In this document: piece after piece, positions 59,963 through 64,000 of the stretch
Numbering within the stretch: the first letter of the stretch is position 1
How the letters are laid out: every line of letters starts with the position of its first letter
NCBI GenBank assembly: GCA_038087015.1
Contig: JASBNA010000039.1
Coordinates: 1-64,000, forward strand
DNA: 64,000 bases
Source: Cerrena zonata
Lineage: Eukaryota > Basidiomycota > Agaricomycetes > Polyporales > Cerrenaceae
Reading direction: 5' to 3'
Notes under the pieces: model-generated
Seen by the model: only the letters and a program-made list of their open reading frames with translations
The model's database searches: none
Told to the model about the DNA's origin: nothing
Translations under genes and position numbers: made by a program

Positions 59963-59995
59963 AGTCTCAGCCCGCTCAGTCTCAGATAGTCTCAG
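59963..59995. repeat. Three AGTCTCAG direct repeats in an F-box promoter
   Basis: AGTCTCAG at 59963, 59978 and 59988, 58-90 bases upstream of the F-box start codon. Could be transcription-factor sites. Confidence 0.4.
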
Positions 59996-60289
59996 TGCCT
60001 CTCCGAGTCGGTCTCGCTGAGTCATCGTTGAAGTTAACAAGGTCACTCTGGCGTAGCGCTAGCTGTATCGCATTCATTATGTGTGACATAACTACAGGTA
60101 CTCACTCCTATGAGAATTCTAAGTTATAAGTGGCGGGACCCTTCGGAGAAGGATTAGTTTTGTCCCGTTTTATTTCGTGTTCGGAAACAAAGTCTGCACA
60201 GCATGAAAAGGGTGGACATGATATATGTAGCACAATTACAACACTGAGAAACAACTGTAACATGCACTGACATGTAATCATTTTTTTTG

Positions 60290-60560
60290 GCAAGAATCCT
60301 TTCGTATCCCAACCACACTCATCCTGACCTTCTCTCGTCCATCCGAGCCTGTTTGCGGTCAGTCCGGAAACCCTAATGAGTAGCGTACCATCCAAAACGC
60401 CGGCGCCATCCAACACACCAGGACCCACAAGTAAGAAGGATGCACCAGGCGAGGTCTGACCGAATTCTAGAGCGAAATGTGATAAGGCCCTCTGGAGCTT
60501 ACGGAGATGCTTGTTACGAATTATCGAGAAAAATTGGGCCCCCAAAGGTCCCGAGAGTCC
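60290..60560 (-). pseudogene. Questin-oxidase-like C-terminal fragment
   Basis: The frame contains HLRKLQRALSHFALEFGQTS and LTANRLGWTREGQDECGWDT, a clear match to the C-terminus of the gene at 54398-56155 (LCKLQRALAHFGAELGETPA, LTANKLGWIREGQDMRLWDF). None of the upstream domain, including the His-rich motif, is present. It is a truncated duplicate, probably non-functional, and its upstream edge abuts the next feature. Confidence 0.7.
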
Positions 60561-60603
60561 CGAGATAAACACGGTTGTCAACGGACGGCATTTTGGGGTA
60601 TTT

Positions 60604-61437
60604 TCAGGGGTCCTGCAGCAAGGGGGGTCCTGCCAGCTTTTGGAGAAGTGACTCTTTCCACTCCACCTCGACACCCTTAATTCCTTCGCTCTTCAGATAG
60701 GCAAGAATCTCTTGGGAGGCTTCGTGAGCCGTATTGGGAGAGGTGGTACCAGGTTTGACCCCAATCCAGATGACGACCGGACCAAGACTCCCCTCCCGTC
60801 CTTCTTCCGTCGGGTTAGTGAAGAAACGAGCTGTCCCGACTGACACCAGGTTGATTTTCCGATCCTTGATGATATCCACAATATGGAGGCTAGTAGTGAT
60901 CCAAACCTTGTTCGAGCGGTGTGTCGAAGACTCCGTGGGCAGATTTGACGGGGAGAGAAACATATTTATCAGATGGTTTTTTGAAGGGCTTGGTGTTGTA
61001 GTCAGATCGGTAGACAAGAAGGGGATGGCTGCCATCGTGTGTGAGCCCGTTATAGTATGATGTACGTTCAAGGGGGGAGGGAGCAAACTCGGAGAAGAGA
61101 GTAGCTTCGCTAGCCATAGAGAGGGCGGAGTGACTGGACGCTAAGGTCCCGTCGTTAAGAGATGGGGATATAGGCAGGGGGGGCGAACCAGGGCTCTCGG
61201 ATAACTCGGTTTCGAGGTTGAGACACTCGAGCGCTTTGAGGGGGAGCTCTGGACGGAAAACGATAAGTGTGGTACAGACGCAAGATGAACACAAACGACT
61301 CGCTCAAAATCCCCGGATACAATCTCATGGTTTCCAGTACCTGCTTCGCGCTTTCGGATACGCCTGTAGAAAGAAGGTAAGCCCGACATTGCGTAGCGGG
61401 CTAGGGGGGAGAAGGACGAGGAAGAAACACGAGTCAA
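60604..61437 (-). pseudogene. Frameshifted, truncated copy of a repetitive basidiomycete gene family
   Basis: Two frames together read SYYNGLTHDGSHPLLVYRSD, KYVSLPVKSAHGVFDTPL, then NKVW and, further on, VIWIGVKPGTTSPNTAHEAS and VEVEWKESLLQKLAGPPLL. I recall this order (GVFGTPLNxVW, VWIGVxPGTT, VEWxES) from a repetitive uncharacterised family in Agaricomycetes. The frame changes between FDTPL and NKVW; removing the G opposite 60913 would restore it. The frame stops after GPPLLQDP where relatives, as I remember them, continue, and the sequence passes into the questin-oxidase fragment. This looks like a truncated pseudogene; the 5' exon is uncertain. Confidence 0.5.
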
Positions 61438-62969
61438 GTAGAATATAGAGTAGTTGATTGAGAGAGAGGGAAGGGGTGCCTTCCCCTCCTCTCTGGATTA
61501 ATCGCTAATCTCTTCGAAGAAGACGGCGGCACTCCCTGCACGAGACGACAAACTAGCCCTTCAATGAATGACTCACCATCACCAAGCAACCCGACCGCCT
61601 CGAGCTCAGCGTCGGAATACGGAAAAGCTTCAAGAGGACGTCAGTTGGAAATCGTCGAAGGAAAGAGCAATGGTATTTACTAGCCATAGTAGATACAGAT
61701 GCAAAGTGAGAAGACGAAAGGAAGTATAGACTCTTCAACTAAGCGACCCAATATTAGCCTATACAAATGGGTGCGGAAGAAGCATCTCGGAGCGCCCAGT
61801 CAGAACCCGTCAAGCTAGTACGGATTATAGTTGGTCCGACCTCAGGCTAGACTTCCCATAACGGTAAGTATCTCCTCGAGTCTCAACGTTCAACGTTCAA
61901 CATTAGCATAGCTGATTGCAGTACCATAAAGTAACAGCTAGCTTTCGTTGTCTACATAGTACACGGATAGGGAATGCATCTGATCCCCCTTGGCGGCTTC
62001 CAATGTCCCATCTTTCTGTACAATACCACTAGGATCAGTACTAGTACTGCTTAAACAACATTAATATTGAATTCAAGTTACAAATATTGTTCTTTTGATA
62101 AGTGTGAATCTATTTTCAAGCCGACCGTTCTCGATCTCGATCCACAGCCATTTCCCGATTTATCCATGTTGTTACCTATTTAGGCACTTCCTCCTCTCTT
62201 CGTCATCATCATTTCTATTTGCTTCCTCTCCGAGTCTCCCTGTTCTCTTTTCTCCTTTAATAGTACTCCCGAGGCTCCAGACTTCTCATCGACTCCGCTA
62301 GCAAGCTCGGGCTTATTATTCCGAGTATTTTACATTCTTATATTTCCATTTTCCATTCTCTTCGTACCGCACCCGCTCACGAACTTGAAATCAGTATAGA
62401 TGACTTATTAATCTATCTACTCCTCTGCCTTAGGAACTGGTGGCAAACGTCCTAGACTCAGCTACCTCTAGCTTACACTTTTCCTCTGGCACACGTCTTG
62501 CAAGTTCTTTATTACGAAATTTATGCGAGACTTACACTGAGTTTCAGCTGCGTAGAAGACATCGTTAAGTTAGGGTTAGCCGTGTCGGTTTCACGGACCA
62601 TCTGGTACCTATAGCTATTTGTATGATCTTAGGATGACGTAGGAACTTGAATGCGATTGCGATGTTATAGGTGTTAGATCAAATAAGTATGTACGAATAT
62701 ATTCATTGCATATGAGTCCTGACTTTTGTGTTGATGTGTTTCAAGAAACAACGACGATTTTATGATATGGCTGGTACATTGCGCGCAACTAAAATCACTT
62801 AAGAGACAATCCTCGTACCTATTTCTGGGGTCAATACATCCCTTTATTTCATGGTCCCGTTGGAGAAGGTGTGGTATATCGGTAGAGGAGTATAGTACAA
62901 TATGATACAAACAACTTAGCATCCAATCCTTACTTATCTGCGTTCCTGTGCATGAAACCATTATGCATC
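61438..62969. other. Spacer
   Basis: No supported gene over 1.5 kb. A 61-codon minus-strand frame at 61553-61738 could be a 5' exon of the preceding pseudogene but shows no motif. A tandem CAACGTT run occurs near 61890. Confidence 0.4.

Positions 62970-64000
<1,031 letters not shown>

Overview
The window reads as nuclear DNA of a mushroom-forming basidiomycete (Agaricomycetes). Genes are split by many introns of about 50 bases with GT..AG ends, and the families present are typical of that group: three hydrophobins, several F-box proteins, a DUF6535 membrane protein, an SPT5-like protein, a BTB protein and a small family of kinase-like proteins. No rRNA, tRNA, CRISPR array or intact autonomous transposon was recognised. 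All gene models are conceptual splicings read by eye.

Layout. 1-2.8 kb: an SPT5-like gene cut by the left edge, then a near-perfect fold-back repeat. 3.8-14.6 kb: an AT-rich accessory island of orphan genes. It holds a very large protein (about 1,500 residues) with a 2-oxoglutarate/Fe(II) dioxygenase-like domain, two tandem paralogous orphan genes, and an acidic, lysine-rich, probably nuclear protein. 15-23 kb: three same-strand paralogues of a kinase-like protein, two of them almost identical, with a zinc-type alcohol dehydrogenase between copies two and three. All three kinase copies have an unusual shared upstream motif. 23.9-26.6 kb: two convergent class I hydrophobins with long proline-rich repeats. 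27.7-31.7 kb: a DUF6535 protein. 33.3-40.2 kb: a complete ABCC (MRP-type) transporter.

40.5-48.4 kb is a housekeeping block: a DnaJ-X co-chaperone with an apparent frameshift in its J domain, histone H4, a small TFIIIC subunit, a mitochondrial MRM2-type rRNA methyltransferase, a short class I hydrophobin and an aldo/keto reductase. 49.7-60 kb holds three F-box proteins, a questin-oxidase-like protein and a BTB protein. 60.3-61.4 kb is a broken locus: a fragment of a second questin-oxidase C-terminus abutting a frameshifted, truncated basidiomycete family gene. The right edge cuts an O-acetylhomoserine sulfhydrylase (MET17-like).

The parts most worth pursuing are the 3.8-14.6 kb orphan island and the kinase-like trio with its shared promoter motif. 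The two frameshifts (DnaJ and the 60.9 kb gene) should first be tested as sequencing errors.
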